Assembly: GCF_902806685.2 (NCBI RefSeq)
Contig: NC_048561.1
Span: forward strand, 6,289,439 to 6,353,438
DNA length: 64,000 bases
Direction of reading: 5' to 3'
Source: Maniola hyperantus
Lineage: Eukaryota > Arthropoda > Insecta > Lepidoptera > Nymphalidae
The translations under genes were made by a program, and so were the position numbers. Position 1 is the stretch's first letter. Each line of letters opens with the position of its first letter. The notes beneath the pieces were generated by a model. The model was given only the letters and a program-made list of their open reading frames with translations, did not search any database and was not told the origin of the DNA. This document shows, in pieces, positions 1 to 12,069 of the stretch.

Positions 1-1637
1 TTCTTAAAGTAGAAGATTTTTGCTATTAAATGGCAGATATATCATCTCTGTACATTTATTAAATGGCACATATATTATTTTATTTTAATTTTATTCTATT
101 TGACTAACCAACAACATTTACACATACACAAGTATTTACATACAAAAGGATTTATAACTAAAGGACACATAGCATAAACGTTAACAACTGGCTAGTACAA
201 AAGATTTAGGTACAATGATGTTATGACTTTAAAAGGCAGTAAAGTAAAGCAAAATGTAATAGGGAATTAGCACGTTAAATCGATTAAGTCTCATTACAAA
301 CTGATTAATTAGCTCCCTTTCGTAGAGAGTGAATGAATGACGTTACGACGAAAGCAGGTTGTCGTAGAATATAGGTATTACCGTAGAATATAGGTTTTTC
401 GTAGGGTATTACCTTTTATAATAAAATCCCGCAAACTATTTTGGACTTACCTTTGCACAAGTTTAAAAAATCTATTAAAAATATGCTCCTGAAAAAAAGC
501 ATATTACACAATTGAAGATTATCTAAATGATAAAAGAGCGTGGATTTGACCTGCAGCTCGTTCAGGCAACGCACAAGACTGCAAATACTATTTTATACAT
601 GGCATAATCTTGTACCTATATCAAATATTTGAAAAGAGCAACCGCCGAGTTTCTTGCTGGTTCTTCTCGGTAGGAAAGGCATTCCGAACCAGTGGTAGAT
701 GCATCCGACTATTCGAAAGTACTTTTAAAAGTTTATTCGAATAAAAAAGATTTTTATTTTATTTATTTTTTAAAAATAAAAAATATTTAGCTGTCGATCT
801 TTCTGTTGAAGCGTATTAAATTGATGACAAATGCGATTATCATCGCTGTACATTCTGGGGCACGCCTCTATACAATTTTTGTCCATCTCCTTTAAATAAT
901 TTAAAGTTGTACTACGGCATCTTTACGAAAAAGAGGGAAACCTTTACGAAGCCAGTCATATGCCAAATTACATGATTCTAGGTCAACGGGAAGAACCCTA
1001 TAGGTTTCTTGACGGAACAAATTAATCCTATAAGGGTTACTTTGTCCTTTTGGTGTATGGAACCCTAAACATTGATGTGTTTTATACAAAAAATAAAAAT
1101 AATCATCAAAAGAAGCAAATCTACAAAATTTAAACTAAAATAAAACCATGAGCAAGAAAAAACTTTAAAAAAAAATATGTCTTGTGTGAGCTAAAGGGGC
1201 TACTACCTCCGCATAATGCTGCACACACTTTCGCTTATAATAATACTAGAGGATGCCCGCGACTTCTTCCGCGTGGATTTAGGTTTTAAAAAATCCCGTG
1301 GGAACTCTTTGATTTTCCAGAATAAAAAGTTGTCATGTCAATTTTCGGAACGCTAGCTACCTCTGTGCCTAATTTCATACCCAACGGTTAAACACATAGG
1401 CCTTTCATAATCCCGTGGGAACTCTTTAATTTTCTGAGATAACAAATAGCCTAATTTAATAGATAACAAATAACAATATGTCCGTCCCCGGGATGTAAGC
1501 TAGCTCTGTACCAAATTTCATCAAAATCGATTAAACTGTTGGGCCGTGAAAAGCCAGCAGACAGAAAAACAGACAGACTTTCGCATTTATAATATTAGTA
1601 TGGATGGTTAGTGACAGTTTCTCCATTTTCTCCACAG
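1..1637. other. Slik intron with dispersed repeats
   Basis: This lies upstream of the first recognisable Slik exon and shows no coding sequence I can support. It is AT-rich. At about 945-1065 there is a reverse-oriented fragment of dispersed repeat family C (the one with 'ggtttcttgac' and 'ggaaccct'). At about 1250-1605 there are two overlapping Helitron-like family B fragments ('cccgcgacttcttccgcgtgg', 'atcccgtgggaactctttga', ending in a CAGACAGA tract). The ORF-like runs here fall inside these repeats. Confidence 0.6.
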
Positions 1638-4600
1638 GCGCTTCTCCGCGAGCTGGAGCAGTACCAGAACGAGAAGCGTAAGGCGCTCATGAACCACGAG
1701 AGTGGCAAGATGAAGGCCATCGAGGAGAGGTACGCGCACGAGCTCAAGGAGTGGCGTGCCACCCTCGCGGACAGGAAGGCGGTAAGTGGTCACCGGCGTC
1801 ACAATGGACGTGGTTGAACGACAGGAACTAAGGCTGAGATCCATATTGACTTTGACTTTGCTCAGACTTAAGATTGAGTTTAAACGAGACGGACTTATGT
1901 GAGAGATATATCTCTGTCTCGTAAGTCAGAGTATACCCTATAAATCTCACCTTAAGATACCCGTGTTCTGCAGTGAGCCTGCGATGGGTTGATCATGATG
2001 ATGATGATGATGATGATGATTTTATCCACGGAAAGAAATTAGTATAGCGCTCTCTCTTTTACGTAGTCCCATACAAATGATAGAGACGAAAATCTCAGTG
2101 GGCGCTAACCATTTTGATGCACCAAACAATCACAAACTAAATTATTTTTCGAATTATATTTCGAATGTTTTTTGAAAATATGTTTGTGATCGGTTGGTGT
2201 CTCAAAATGTTTCGAACTAATTTCCTTTATTAACTTTTTTGGATGAACTCGCATGACCTTTCTGATGTTTATAGATATTGTATGCAGTTGATTGAAATAA
2301 AAGTATGGTAGAAACGTGATTATCCAGATTTCTGATCGCTTAAGTTGAAAACGTTACCGCCAAGCTATTTAGCGTTCCGGTACGATGTATCACTTATCAA
2401 GATTCAGGAAGTGTTCATAGTGAATTAATGTTGTAGGCACCAAGCAACGACTTCATGCTAGAACTCCTGTTGGGATATTTAGAATTTATAGGAAAAATAT
2501 CAGTAAAAAGAAAAACTTGGACGTCCTGTTTGAAATATATATTTGAAGTAAGTGAATATGTCATCGAATGTAAAACAAAAAACTCTTAGAAAAAATAAGA
2601 ATAAGAACATATTTAAATATAAACAATTTAGTTTACAGCCAGTTCCAACAACTCCAAGTCCCAACTCCTCAACCCTGATGATGTAGGGTACAGCACTCCT
2701 AAACTATAGTGATTCAGGAACTTTTTTTTTTTTTTTTTATTCAGATACAAGTTAGCCCTTTACTGCAATCTCACCTGGTGGTAAGTGATGATGCAGTCTA
2801 AGATGATAGCGGGCTAACCTGGAAGGGGTATGGCAGTTTTTATTAAACCCATACCCCTTTGGTTTCTACACGGCATCGTACCGGAACGCTAAATCGCTTG
2901 GCGGCACGGGTTGGCCGGTAGGGTGGTAACCAGCCACAGCCGAAGCCTCCCACCAGACCAGACCAGAAATTTAGAAATTATAAAATTCCAAACCCCTACA
3001 AGGAATCGAACCCGGGACCTCCCACTATTAAGACCACAGCGCACACCACTGCGCCAGGGAGGTCGTCAAACTGCGGATGATGCAATATTATTTTTGGTGC
3101 CAAGCATAGACTACACCATTGAACTTTGGATTGCAACTCCTCAATCCTGATGCTGCAAGGTACTGAATTAATAAGCCGGATTCAGGAATTTCTGATGGTG
3201 AATTGATATTTGAGGTAGATTACACTACTCCCAGTCCGAACTCCTCAAACCTGATGACGCATGGTACAGCACTCCTAAACTATAGAGATTCAGGAACTGT
3301 TCCTGGTGAAATGCCGAGCATAGACTTCAATCCTGATGCTGCAAGGTACTGAACTCCTAAGCCGTTTGGATTTGGAAAGTTTTGCTGGTGAATTGATATT
3401 TTAGGTACCAAGCAATGACTAGTTACACTAAAAAGCTTAAAAAAATAAAAATAAATTGAAAAAATCGACAAATAAAAAAATACTTTGTAGTGATTTTGGA
3501 AGTCGGTTTTTTTATTATATATTTTTTTACTATGTATTATCAACTCCCTGTATAAAACAGGTTTGGAAAGTTTCGCTGGTGAATTGATATTTTAGGTACC
3601 AAGCAGTCATACACTAAAAAGCTTAGAATAAAATAAAATATTAAAAAAACCGACAAATTAAAAAATAGTTTTGTTGTGTAAATGAAACGCGTATCGGATG
3701 ACAACTAACTTTATTGTAGAATACCCACAACATTTCCCCCATAATAAACAAATTAACATAGGATTATCTTCCCCAACAAAGAAAAAAAAATCCCACCGCT
3801 GCCACCATGTTGTGTTAAACGCGTATCGGATGACAACTAACTTTATTGTAGAATACCCACAACAAGTTTGTTGTGATTTTGGAAGTCTGTTTTTTATTAT
3901 ATATTTTTTTACTATGTATTATCAACTCTCTGTATAAAACAGGTTTGGATAATCTAGTTTCTTTTCATTTTAATATGAATCCCGATTGGTGCATGGACTG
4001 TATGTGTGTAAATTGTATATATACATATTATAATGTAAAAAGGCATGGTATGCATGTGGGTGAGCTTTAAATACTAAATCGGTGATGGGAATAAAAGGTA
4101 CTACTTATAAATTTTCAGGTGATATTCGAATATAAGTTTACGTTGAAATTGCAAAACAATTTTTTTTAATCCATAATTACGCACGGTCGAGTATAGTACG
4201 CGACGGTTTGAGATGGTAGTCGGGGAGGGTTATCCCGGTGCGGGCGAGCGCGGGTGACGTGCGGGTGTCCGGAGCGTCCTCCGCTTCAACCTGTCGCGGA
4301 ATATGGTTGCCCGGTGACCGTTAGGGCATTTGTCGTTGTTCGAAATGACCGTCGTAGGCGAGTGCGCTCATTTGATTCGTATCCTTCAAAATACGAATCG
4401 CAAAAATACGAATGAGTGTACACGCGTACGTACGTTTTGTATGACGGCCACTTCGAATTGAATTTTCACGAATCACGAAATGGAATGAGTGCACAAATGC
4501 CCTTAGAATCTATAATTTATATGGCAATCGTCGTGTGAATGCACACGGAGTCGCCGCGACTCCTGACGCATTGGCACATTGCCAACATAATTATGTATAA

Positions 4601-7600
4601 TGTGTAAAAAATTACATTTCACGCGCCATTTTAGCTTTATGTGGCAAATTTCATGTTCATAGGTTCCAAAGGTGAACCATACAGTGCGACAAAGCTATCG
4701 CGCGTGGCAAAAATCGGAACTAACATTGCTTTCAAGTGTCCCCTTTGTTCTTGTTTGAATATTCTAAGCCTTTGTTCTCCAACAGCGCCCCCCTGTCAAT
4801 GTCATTCAAGTACCAAAAGAGCCTTGTCGCACTGTACTTTTCATAGAGTTAAAATGGCGCATGAGAAGTCATTTTGTACGGAATATATGGTCAGTCAATT
4901 TGCAATTTGAACGTAAATCACCAACCAACAATAAGTATATAAATAAGGTTTAGGTAACAACGGGTGAAAGGTTACGTGTTTGTGCCGTCCCACACCTCGC
5001 GAGCCGCACTAACACCAAACCCTTCCCAACAGAACCTGGTAAAGACCTTCGAGAAGCACCTAGACGATCACGAGAAGAAATTCGGCCTAAAAATACCCGA
5101 TCGAAGTATATTCCTCGATGTCCCATGGCCCAAAAACGTCTTACAGCACGTACTAACAGCTTACCATCAGAGGAACTCCTTTATAGGATCACTATCCCGA
5201 TCACGGACTAGTCTTAATCTTATATCCGCGTCCAATACTCCAAATATGGATAGAAGGAGGAGCATAAGCCCTATGTCTGTCAGACAAACAAAATCCGCTA
5301 TCTCCAGTACAACTAACACAGCAAAGCGTGGGAAACTTTCCAAACCGCAACGATACGGTTCGACATCCAACCTCAAACTGGTTTCGGAAAAAATATCCGG
5401 ATTTTCTGTCTTCAACAACTCGGAAATCCGTCGCGAACCTATAATGGCATACGAAGAATCGCATATTCAAAAGATAGACGAGGAGCCTAGGAAGTTGGAA
5501 AGATCCAAGCCAGTCGAGCGAACGCCGATTAACTCACGCGTTAAAAAGTACAACAGGCAAAGTTTAAGCGAACAAATGTTCAAGCAAGTTAACGAAAACC
5601 CGGTATTAAAGCGTAGTATATCCCAGCAGAGTTTGAAGCAGGATATAGCTTTGGAAGCCGTGGTTATAGACATGCCGTCTCTAGATGGGAGGTATGATAC
5701 GTATAAAAGTGTTGCCAGTTCCAGTACTCAGAGCAGTGAGGGGGAGGAGAGGGGCTTGAGCCGTTGGGGTGCCTTCCGGGGGTCCAATAGTTACTCGAAT
5801 GCTCCGGATGTGCCAGTCAGTCAGTTATCCACACTCAACTTGAAGGCTGTTGCTGATAGGAAGGGTTCGCACGATTCTGTCGCCTAAAAACTGTAACGGA
5901 CGAAGTATATTAGTAAAAATCTAAACACATTTCTTTTAAGGCCTGCATTGCCTTTTTGAACTATTATAAAATAGTTTTTTCAATCTTCCGTTAACATTCC
6001 TAAACTAATAAGTTTATGCTAAATGTATTGCTCACAACTACATTCCCAATATTAATGGCCTGTTTCGCAATCTCCAAATAAATTTTATCTAACGGATAAA
6101 TTTGTCATTTTGACACATTCCCAATACAAAAAATTGTCATTACGTCAAATTTAATCTAAATATATAAAAGGAAAAGGTGACTGACTGACTGACTGACTGA
6201 CTGACTGACTGACTGACTGACTGACTGATCTATCAACGTACAGCTCAAACTGCTGGGCGGATCGGGCTGAAATTTGGCATGCAGATAGCTATTATAACGT
6301 AGGCATCCGCTAAGAAAGGATTTTTGAAAATTCAACCCCTAAGGGGATGAAATAAGGGTTTGAAATTTGTGTAGTCCACGCGGACAAAGTCGCGAGCATA
6401 AGCTAGTCGTTAGATAAAGCTTATCTGGAGATTGTAAAACGGGCCCTTAATCTTCCATATTTTAGGCGATGCCTAAGTTATTCCATTATTCAATAATAAT
6501 TAATATTCCTTTTAGTCTGCATGTAGGTATTTCGCGTCTTACTCTTCGGTAATTTGTTTTTATCGAAAGGCTTGGAATGATAGGTTTTATAAAGAGAACA
6601 CTAAAATTAAATTAAATTTTGAGTATAGTCCATTCATAGCTTGTATTTCATTAGGAAATTGATAAAAAAGGTCGTATGCGCCAACACTATGCGTTTTTTC
6701 GATAAGCGACTTGTTTACCTTCGAAATCATTCAATCATCTATTTTCCTTAGCACATACAGGGTGTAACCAGAACGCTAGCAAAAACATCGCAATGTTGTT
6801 ATACTACCTAAACACAATCCAATATCAATAACCAGTTGCCTCATTTTGTATTTTTAGTGATTTACTATTTTTCAAACCCGCAATGTATAGCGTGAAAAAC
6901 TCGGTCCAATGCCCCGCCTACGACGCGGCATTGATTCCGAGTGGCCTACTTACGCAACATTCGTTGAGTCAGTCAGATGTTTTATTTGCAATATATCGTA
7001 AACTATTACAAAATTATAGGAATTTTCAATATTTTTTTCGCGTTTTTTTTTTGAGGTATCATATCAGTAATCATCAGTACTATCACCTGTCTTCGATAGA
7101 CTAAACTTGGATTTGATACGTCTAAATCAAGGTATAGACTATTTTTTAAACCCAGAGACTAAAATGACAGCTAAAACACACGAAACGTCATTTTTGTCTC
7201 CGGGATTAAAAAATAAACTATAGTTGGTATATAATTAGTACTAGATCAGTACCTACTATCTTCAGTTTTTATTAGACTAAAATTCAATGTGCCTAAAACT
7301 AGCCTATAATGATTATTTGTTAGCATTTATAGTCTATATTAATTATACCAAACATAATAAACTAAGGTTGAATAAATGTTATATAATGTTGTTCAAATTA
7401 TTATTGTTATTAACTAATAATATAATTATATCCATAAAATATTCCTAGTTTAGTTACTTAATTATAAGGAAATTACAATTATTGAAAAAATTTGGTGTGT
7501 GGAATTAATTCCCCACAAAATATTACAATGCCATTAATTCGCCACAAAAAAAAACTAACTTTAATTAATTTTGAATAAATCCTGGTAATTTTACAAAATC

Positions 7601-8900
7601 CCTAAAGGTACTTCCTGCGCCTTTAAGGATCTTGTAAAATTATCAGTTTGTAATAAAAATACCAATAATAAGATTTTACTGAACCAGTTTCTGTAAATTC
7701 TTCATTTACAGAAGAATTTGCCAGAAGCTGTACCCATTATGCACTTGTCCGACCGACCGACGCTTAGCGAGAAATGAGTTGAGCTAAAAACTAGAGGCCA
7801 GATGGCAAGCAATGAGAAGCGATTATAATGCGTAAAAAATGACTCCTCACGTGCCATTTTAACTTTATGTGACAAATTTCATCTCAAAAGTACGACTTTT
7901 AGTCCTTACTACAAAGGTGAACGGTACTTTTGACATGACAGTTGACACATAGAGTTAATATGTAGTTGGGATAGTTTGTCGCTGGGCTGTAAGCGACGGG
8001 CGATGACTGTCGCAGTGGGACAAGTGCCTTAATAAGTTATATTGAAGTTGTCACAAAATTGAAATTAATCAAACAAACTTTTTTATTCAAAATAGTGAAT
8101 TTTTGTTTGCTTATTGCCAAATACTTAAATGTCCCTTAATACTTAAGAGCATCGTAATTAAAAGTGCTTGTTTTTGTCATAATTATATAATTTAATTATT
8201 GGCAAATATTATAAGCTGTGGTAGCCTAGTAGTTAGGACGTCCGCCTTCCAATCGGAGGTCGGGGGTTCGATTCCGGGCACGCACCTCTAACTTTTCGGA
8301 GTTATGTGCGTTTTAAGTAATTAAAATATTATGTACTTGCTTCAACGGTGAAGGAAAACATCGTAAGGAAACCTGCATGCCTGAGAGTTCTCCATAATGT
8401 TCTCAAAGGTGTGTGAAGTCTGTCAATCCGCACTTAGCCAGCGTGGTAGACTATGGCCAAAACCCTTCTCACTCTGAGAGGAGACCCGTGCTCTGTAGTG
8501 AGCCGGCGATGGGTTAATCATGATGATCATGATGATTTTTATCATTCATACCTAAAGCAAAATACACAGTCCTTTAATATTTAAGATTCGCTTAAGTTTC
8601 AAGAGATGTGTCAAAAAAATTTGTACTTAATGTGTTTTAACTTAAAGATGTTTTTAGAATTAATGTTTAGTTAAAAACGCATGTATTTTGTTATGCTGTA
8701 GATATTGATCGCTTTTTACTTCATATTTAACCAATTATAACCTAAAATATAATGCGATTAACTTGTTAATACTATTTTTTCCTTAACTGCTTAAAGGTCT
8801 TCGCACATTACACAGACTCGACCCGACTCCACTACGACTCGACTTACAGTAAAGCATGGAAATGTGAGCTTTGTATTGTATTCCTTACGGTGAAATTTCC

Positions 8901-8939
<39 letters not shown>

Positions 8940-10798
8940 CGACGCTTGGATATTGCGTGGTCCATATGTCCAATTTTTTTTAAATTAAGAGCTTATTATG
9001 CCCGCGACTTCGTCCGCGTGGACTACACAATCTCTACAGGGTGATAGTAGGGCGGACTCTTTGCGATTTCTTCAGTCGTCAGCTTTTTTCTTTTATATAT
9101 TAAAGATTCAACCGTTTAAGGGACATGATATAAAGCTCACATTTCCATGCATTACTATGAGTCGAGTCCGAGTAAAGTCGGCGCCGAGTCTGTGTAATGT
9201 GCAGAGACCTTAATAAAGGCTGTACGTTCATAGTGAAGCGATTTAATTTCGGTGCGATACCGTGTAGAAACCGATTTGGGAAAAACTGTCATACCCCTTG
9301 CAAGTTAGCTAGCTTTCATCTTAGACTGCATCATCACTTACCACCGGGTGAGATTGCAGTCTAGTTCTAATTTATCATGTAATTACTTAATATGTTTTCA
9401 ACTGTAGATAAAGTGAATTATCACTTTCCTACTAACTTTACACTTTAATTTTTCGAAATTATCGATAAAATTACATTTCTTTGTACGAGACATTTAGAAT
9501 TCACCTTAATGTTATGAATAGGCTTAAACAGCTTGGCATGTGGTATTATTATTTACTTAGTAATACGTTAACAGTAAGAACATAATATGAATGTAAATAA
9601 AGAGGTTATGTTATAATTATTCTTGTTTGCTTTATTTCCACTAACATGAAAGTTACGCTCAAAGAATTCTATTTAAGGAGATAGAAGATTTAAAGGTCAG
9701 TTTTAGCTCCTTCGAACGTGATTCGTAAGAGGAACGCACCTCTTACGAATTGACCAAATATAATACGCATGGCTACGTGAAATCATTCACTATAAAAGCA
9801 GCTTCGCTGTGGAACTCACTTCCGGTTGAAATAAGACGCTCCAAATCGCTGGCAATTTTTAAGAACTGTCAAGAAACTATCTGTCACTGTAAATTTAGAT
9901 TTTCTGTCATAAGCATATAGTATGTACAGTTAGCTATGTATTGTTTAATTGTACAGTTAGCTATGTATTGAATAATTGGATTGATGAATTATAATTACCG
10001 CAGCGCTGCCTCCGCGCGGCGCTTTGCGGCAAATTTGAAGGCGCCCATAGATCTCACCCTAAGTTTAACAGCTAACGCCTCTTTCCATAGCGTAAACTCA
10101 TCTCGCTTTCTCTCTTATGAGATCGAAGGGGATCGGGAGCCGCCGGCGAAAGAAAATAGCAAATAATAACTAAAAATTATGCTAATATTTTTACCAATTA
10201 TTTTATTATTGGTCAAAATATAGTACAGTTAGACAAATAAATAAGTTTTTTGTACAGTTTTGTAGTTATTTTGTATGAGCATGGTATTGGTAACTAATAA
10301 GGTTAATGGTGATCTAACATCGCTGGATATCGACTCACAGAAAAGGACTTGCAATCTGCATGGTAGGTTGCTTATTTTTTTCCTAATTCTCTGCATGATT
10401 TCTATTGCATTGCTTGTTTTTTTTTTTGTAAAATTATTCCACATACCCCGGAAGCCGGATCACGGATGCAAATATTAATGAAAAAAGAAAGCTATAATTC
10501 CAATCGCGCATGTCGGATTATTTTTATAGTAGTCATTCATCATTGAATCTTGGATGATTAATAATTAATTGTACAAAAATATCTCTATAATTTTTGCAAA
10601 TTCACTGAATACATTGATAGACTTAACCAACCCAAGGTCAACCCGCAGGCATTGGAAGAGGAGTTCACAACACAACTAGACGAGCAAGAGAGACAAGCGG
10701 CGAACGCCCGTCTCCCTCCCCCCACCACAAGCATGCCCCAACACAGCTCAGCGCTGCATTCATCGAGAACCAGCTTAGCGTCAAGCCATTACGATTAG
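1638..10798 (+). CDS. Slik: Slik (SLK/LOK Ste20-like kinase), C-terminal exons
   Basis: SLK/LOK-family Ste20 kinases act at the cell cortex and phosphorylate ERM proteins such as Moesin. Only the C-terminal coiled coil is in the window. Exon 1638-1781 (cag/GCG start, GCG/gtaagt end, phase 0, 48 codons) encodes a charged coiled coil with 'LEQYQNEKRKAL' and 'HELKEWRATLADRKA'. This corresponds to the conserved 'LQNEK..LLVEHE..' and '.LKEWR..LRPRKK' stretch just before the end of vertebrate SLK and STK10. Exon 10649-10798 starts in the same phase with 'ALEEEFTTQLDEQERQ', matching the '.LEEEFARKLQEQE' that follows in SLK. It then runs through a short Pro/Ser tail to TAG at 10796. The kinase domain must lie upstream. 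An alternative last exon lies between the two. The family call is firm; which tail is used is inferred. Confidence 0.88.
2640..3960. repeat. Mosaic of duplicated repeat segments with a SINE inside
   Basis: Several segments occur two or more times. 'ctcctcaa.cctgatg' with 'ctcctaaactata' is near 2657 and 3240. 'ggaaagttt.gctggtgaattgatattttaggtaccaagca' is near 3375 and 3567. A segment with 'tttactatgtattatcaact' is near 3527 and 3909. A segment with 'cgcgtatcggatgacaacta' is near 3689 and 3821. A complete reverse copy of SINE family E sits at about 2721-3067. This is intronic and no gene is seen. Confidence 0.7.
2721..3067 (-). mobile_element. SINE family E (tRNA-headed), complete copy
   Basis: Read on the minus strand it begins 'gacctccctggcgcagtggt', carries a B-box-like 'GGGTTCGATTCC' and a core with 'ttggtttctacacggcatcg' (as written on plus), and ends in an A-rich tail (the T run near 2721-2739). 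The same element recurs complete at 52551-52895 and 54080-54420, with partial copies at 9237-9367, 34727-34940 and 57415-57530. A pol III head with an A-rich tail is the standard SINE layout. Confidence 0.8.
4680..4836. mobile_element. MITE family S (ACAGTGCGACAA termini)
   Basis: The element is bounded by inverted 'tacagtgcgacaaagcta' and '.gccttgtcgcactgta', with the internal line 'ctttgttctccaacagcgcc'. Related copies are at 12488-12648 and 49630-49792. It is about 160 bp, has no coding capacity and is a non-autonomous DNA element. Confidence 0.75.
5033..5887 (+). CDS. Slik: Slik alternative long terminal exon
   Basis: This is a 285-codon open stretch behind a good acceptor ('cccttcccaacag' then AAC). 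It starts in phase 0, exactly the phase left by the exon ending at 1781. Its start, 'NLVKTFEKHLDDHEKKFG', can be aligned with the start of the 10649 exon ('ALEEEFTTQLDEQERQ'), so the two look like equivalent exons with different tails. After about 50 residues the protein becomes basic, Ser-rich and low in order, with several R-x-x-S sites ('RSRTSLNL', 'RRRSISPMS', 'LKRSISQQS'). It ends at TAA 5885-5887, and an AATAAA lies at 6077-6082. The upstream 4964-5032 part of the frame is intron. I infer a mutually exclusive last exon giving a longer C-terminus. It could instead be the tail of an unrecognised nested gene, but phase and alignment favour Slik. Confidence 0.72.
   Translation, partial: NLVKTFEKHLDDHEKKFGLKIPDRSIFLDVPWPKNVLQHVLTAYHQRNSFIGSLSRSRTSLNLISASNTPNMDRRRSISPMSVRQTKSAISSTTNTAKRGKLSKPQRYGSTSNLKLVSEKISGFSVFNNSEIRREPIMAYEESHIQKIDEEPRKLERSKPVERTPINSRVKKYNRQSLSEQMFKQVNENPVLKRSISQQSLKQDIALEAVVIDMPSLDGRYDTYKSVASSSTQSSEGEERGLSRWGAFRGSNSYSNAPDVPVSQLSTLNLKAVADRKGSHDSVA
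6077..6082 (+). terminator. Possible poly(A) signal of the long Slik isoform
   Basis: AATAAA lies 190 bp after the stop of the exon ending at 5887, in AT-rich sequence. It would end the long-tail transcript before the distal exon at 10649. This rests on the motif only. Confidence 0.4.
6168..6412 (-). mobile_element. Helitron-like family A element with (TGAC)n
   Basis: It starts with 'ataaaaggaaaaggtgactg', followed by a long (GACT)n run (about 6179-6229) and 'gatctatcaacg'. It ends 'gacaaagtcgcgagcataagctagt'. Other copies of this family are at 24085-24325, 36238-36440, 44397-44615, 44929-45137, 48373-48573, 60835-61052 and 62497-62955 (two in tandem). The CTAG at one end with short inverted sequence before it fits a non-autonomous Helitron. 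The class call is from memory of lepidopteran repeats. Confidence 0.65.
7741..8026. mobile_element. MITE with GCACTTGTCC termini
   Basis: Inverted ends 'gcacttgtcc' and 'ggacaagtgc' bound about 286 bp containing 'cgaccgaccgacgcttagcg' near the left end and 'ctgtaagcgacgggcgatga' near the right. No open frame. The call rests on the terminal symmetry. Confidence 0.55.
8216..8540 (+). mobile_element. SINE family D (tRNA-headed), complete copy
   Basis: The head 'gtggtagcctagtagttagg' and a B box 'GGGGGTTCGATTCCGGGC' are tRNA-like. The body contains 'ggaaaacatcgtaaggaaac' and 'gttctccataatgttctcaa', and the 3' end is the microsatellite-like 'tgatgatcatgatgat'. Further copies are at 43583-43892 (minus), 57563-57884 (minus), 48172-48262 with 48590-48700 (split), and the head alone at 51727-51845. 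Fragments lie at about 1945-2025, 22290-22455, 26078-26172, 41283-41350 and 54537-54585. These are not functional tRNA genes. Confidence 0.82.
8793..9211. mobile_element. Fold-back MITE around a (CA)n run and a Helitron piece
   Basis: The left end 'aaggtcttcgcacattacac' pairs with the right end 'gtgtaatgtgcagagacctt'. The inner arms with 'catggaaatgtgagctt' also pair. Between them lie a (CA)n run (about 8901-8930) and a fragment of family A ('cgcgacttcgtccgcgtgga') near 9002-9022, so the element has taken a secondary insertion. Confidence 0.7.
9737..9905 (+). mobile_element. LINE 3'-end fragment (non-LTR C-terminus)
   Basis: A translated stretch with 'IKAASLWNSLPVEIRRSKSL' and 'FKNC' matches the C-terminal signature of Jockey/CR1-like polymerase proteins (W-N-S-L-P with following basic residues). 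Only the last ~50 codons are present. A second degraded piece of the same kind is at about 11340-11405. Confidence 0.55.
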
Positions 10799-10944
10799 TG
10801 TATGAATAGTAACTCCAAGGCAGTTGACTCTTTGACTATAAACGTCATATGTATGTAGATCAAAAGAATGCCCGGAAGATAAATGTATAAACAGATAGCT
10901 CGCCATTCGTCGCGCCCTTTTACGAATATGTAAATATAGTTTTT

Positions 10945-11140
10945 GCATTTCACGAAGGCCATTGACTCATGCTTGTGTTTAAGTCGCATCGGTATACATG
11001 AAGTACACTAAATGTGTGCGTTTGACTGCGCTTGCTCGCGACTGATTGGTCCGACATGCACGCACACTTACGCAATGACCATGTAAACGACGTTACCACA
11101 AGTAAAGTTCACTAGCCTTCGTGAATTGCAAGAACTGTAC
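10945..11140 (+). mobile_element. MITE family H, inverted relative to the copy at 18639-18834
   Basis: The ends are 'ttcacgaaggc' and 'gccttcgtgaa'. The inside has 'ctcgcgactgattggtccga' and 'gcacgcacacttacgcaatg'. The reverse complement occurs at 18639-18834 inside beta-sarcoglycan intron 3. This is a non-coding DNA element. Confidence 0.65.
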
Positions 11141-11485
11141 ATCTTTAAAGGCGGAAATATGAGAATTCTTTAAACTTTTATTCCTGAACGGATCAAGAGA
11201 AAAAAAAATTTAATGTCATGTGACATTTAAATTACCGAAATTACCGCCTAAATATATGGCCTATAGATAATGCTCTGAACTTTTTAGGAAGTTTTAATAA
11301 CAGAGGCAAAAATCAAAAGTAATAATGCCTGATCTAACTGCTAAGGTCTGGACGCCCTTCCAGCATCGTTTCTTGCCTTCAGTACCTTCAAGACGCCTAG
11401 ACCCATTGCTTTCTATAAGACATGACTGTTGGCAAGCGCAAGCCTTCTTGTAAAAAAAAAAAATCGTATCACAGAGACTGGCTAA

Positions 11486-11679
11486 CGAAAGATGAGACTA
11501 GAAAAGCGCGGCAAATTTAAAAAATGTCAGTATCGCAGACCTGGAATAACCTAATTTTATTGAACAAATAAAAATAAGTAATCCTAAACTATCAAATTAG
11601 GTTATTCCAGGTCTCTAATTTTGGGGTTGCCATACTGATATTTTTTAAATTTGCCGCGCTTTTCCAGCCTCATCTTTCG
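11486..11679. mobile_element. Palindromic MITE
   Basis: The left arm 'cgaaagatgagactagaaaa' pairs with the right arm 'ttttccagcctcatctttcg'. Inside, 'gcgcggcaaatttaaaaaat' and 'gacctggaataacctaattt' pair with their inverted copies. Nearly the whole 194 bp can fold into one hairpin. Confidence 0.75.
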
Positions 11680-12069
11680 TTTACAAGACTCTAGCTAAGT
11701 AATGTTGCCAAAATTCTTTTTAAAAATCTTTCTAATCTTCTCTTGATGATTTCTCTTTTCTAAACAATGTTTTCAACTGGTTCTGGGATGTTTTAAAAAT
11801 CGGGTTCACGAAATATGCATGCTGGTGGCATGCGCTTTTTAAAATATGGATCAAAAATGTTAAATAATTTTGTATTATGATGGTATTATGTAAACTTGCA
11901 CGGCCTATTATATTATAATAATGAGACAACATAAATTAACTTCATACTTTAGGTAATAATGAAGGATTATACGGCCTATATTAGCTCGTTAAGATTTTGA
12001 GCTTATTTTATACTTAATGGTATAAAGGATTGCAATAAGTGCAAAATAGGAGCATTTAAGACTAAATAT

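Noticed and set aside
4964..5032. N-terminal extension of the 5033-5887 frame
   Set aside because: A clear acceptor at 5032 and the alignment with the SLK tail place the exon start at 5033. The upstream part reads as intron.
8216..8290. tRNA-like sequence with a good B box (also near 43830, 48200, 51750, 57830)
   Set aside because: All belong to SINE family D or relatives. They lack a foldable full tRNA cloverleaf and continue into the SINE body.
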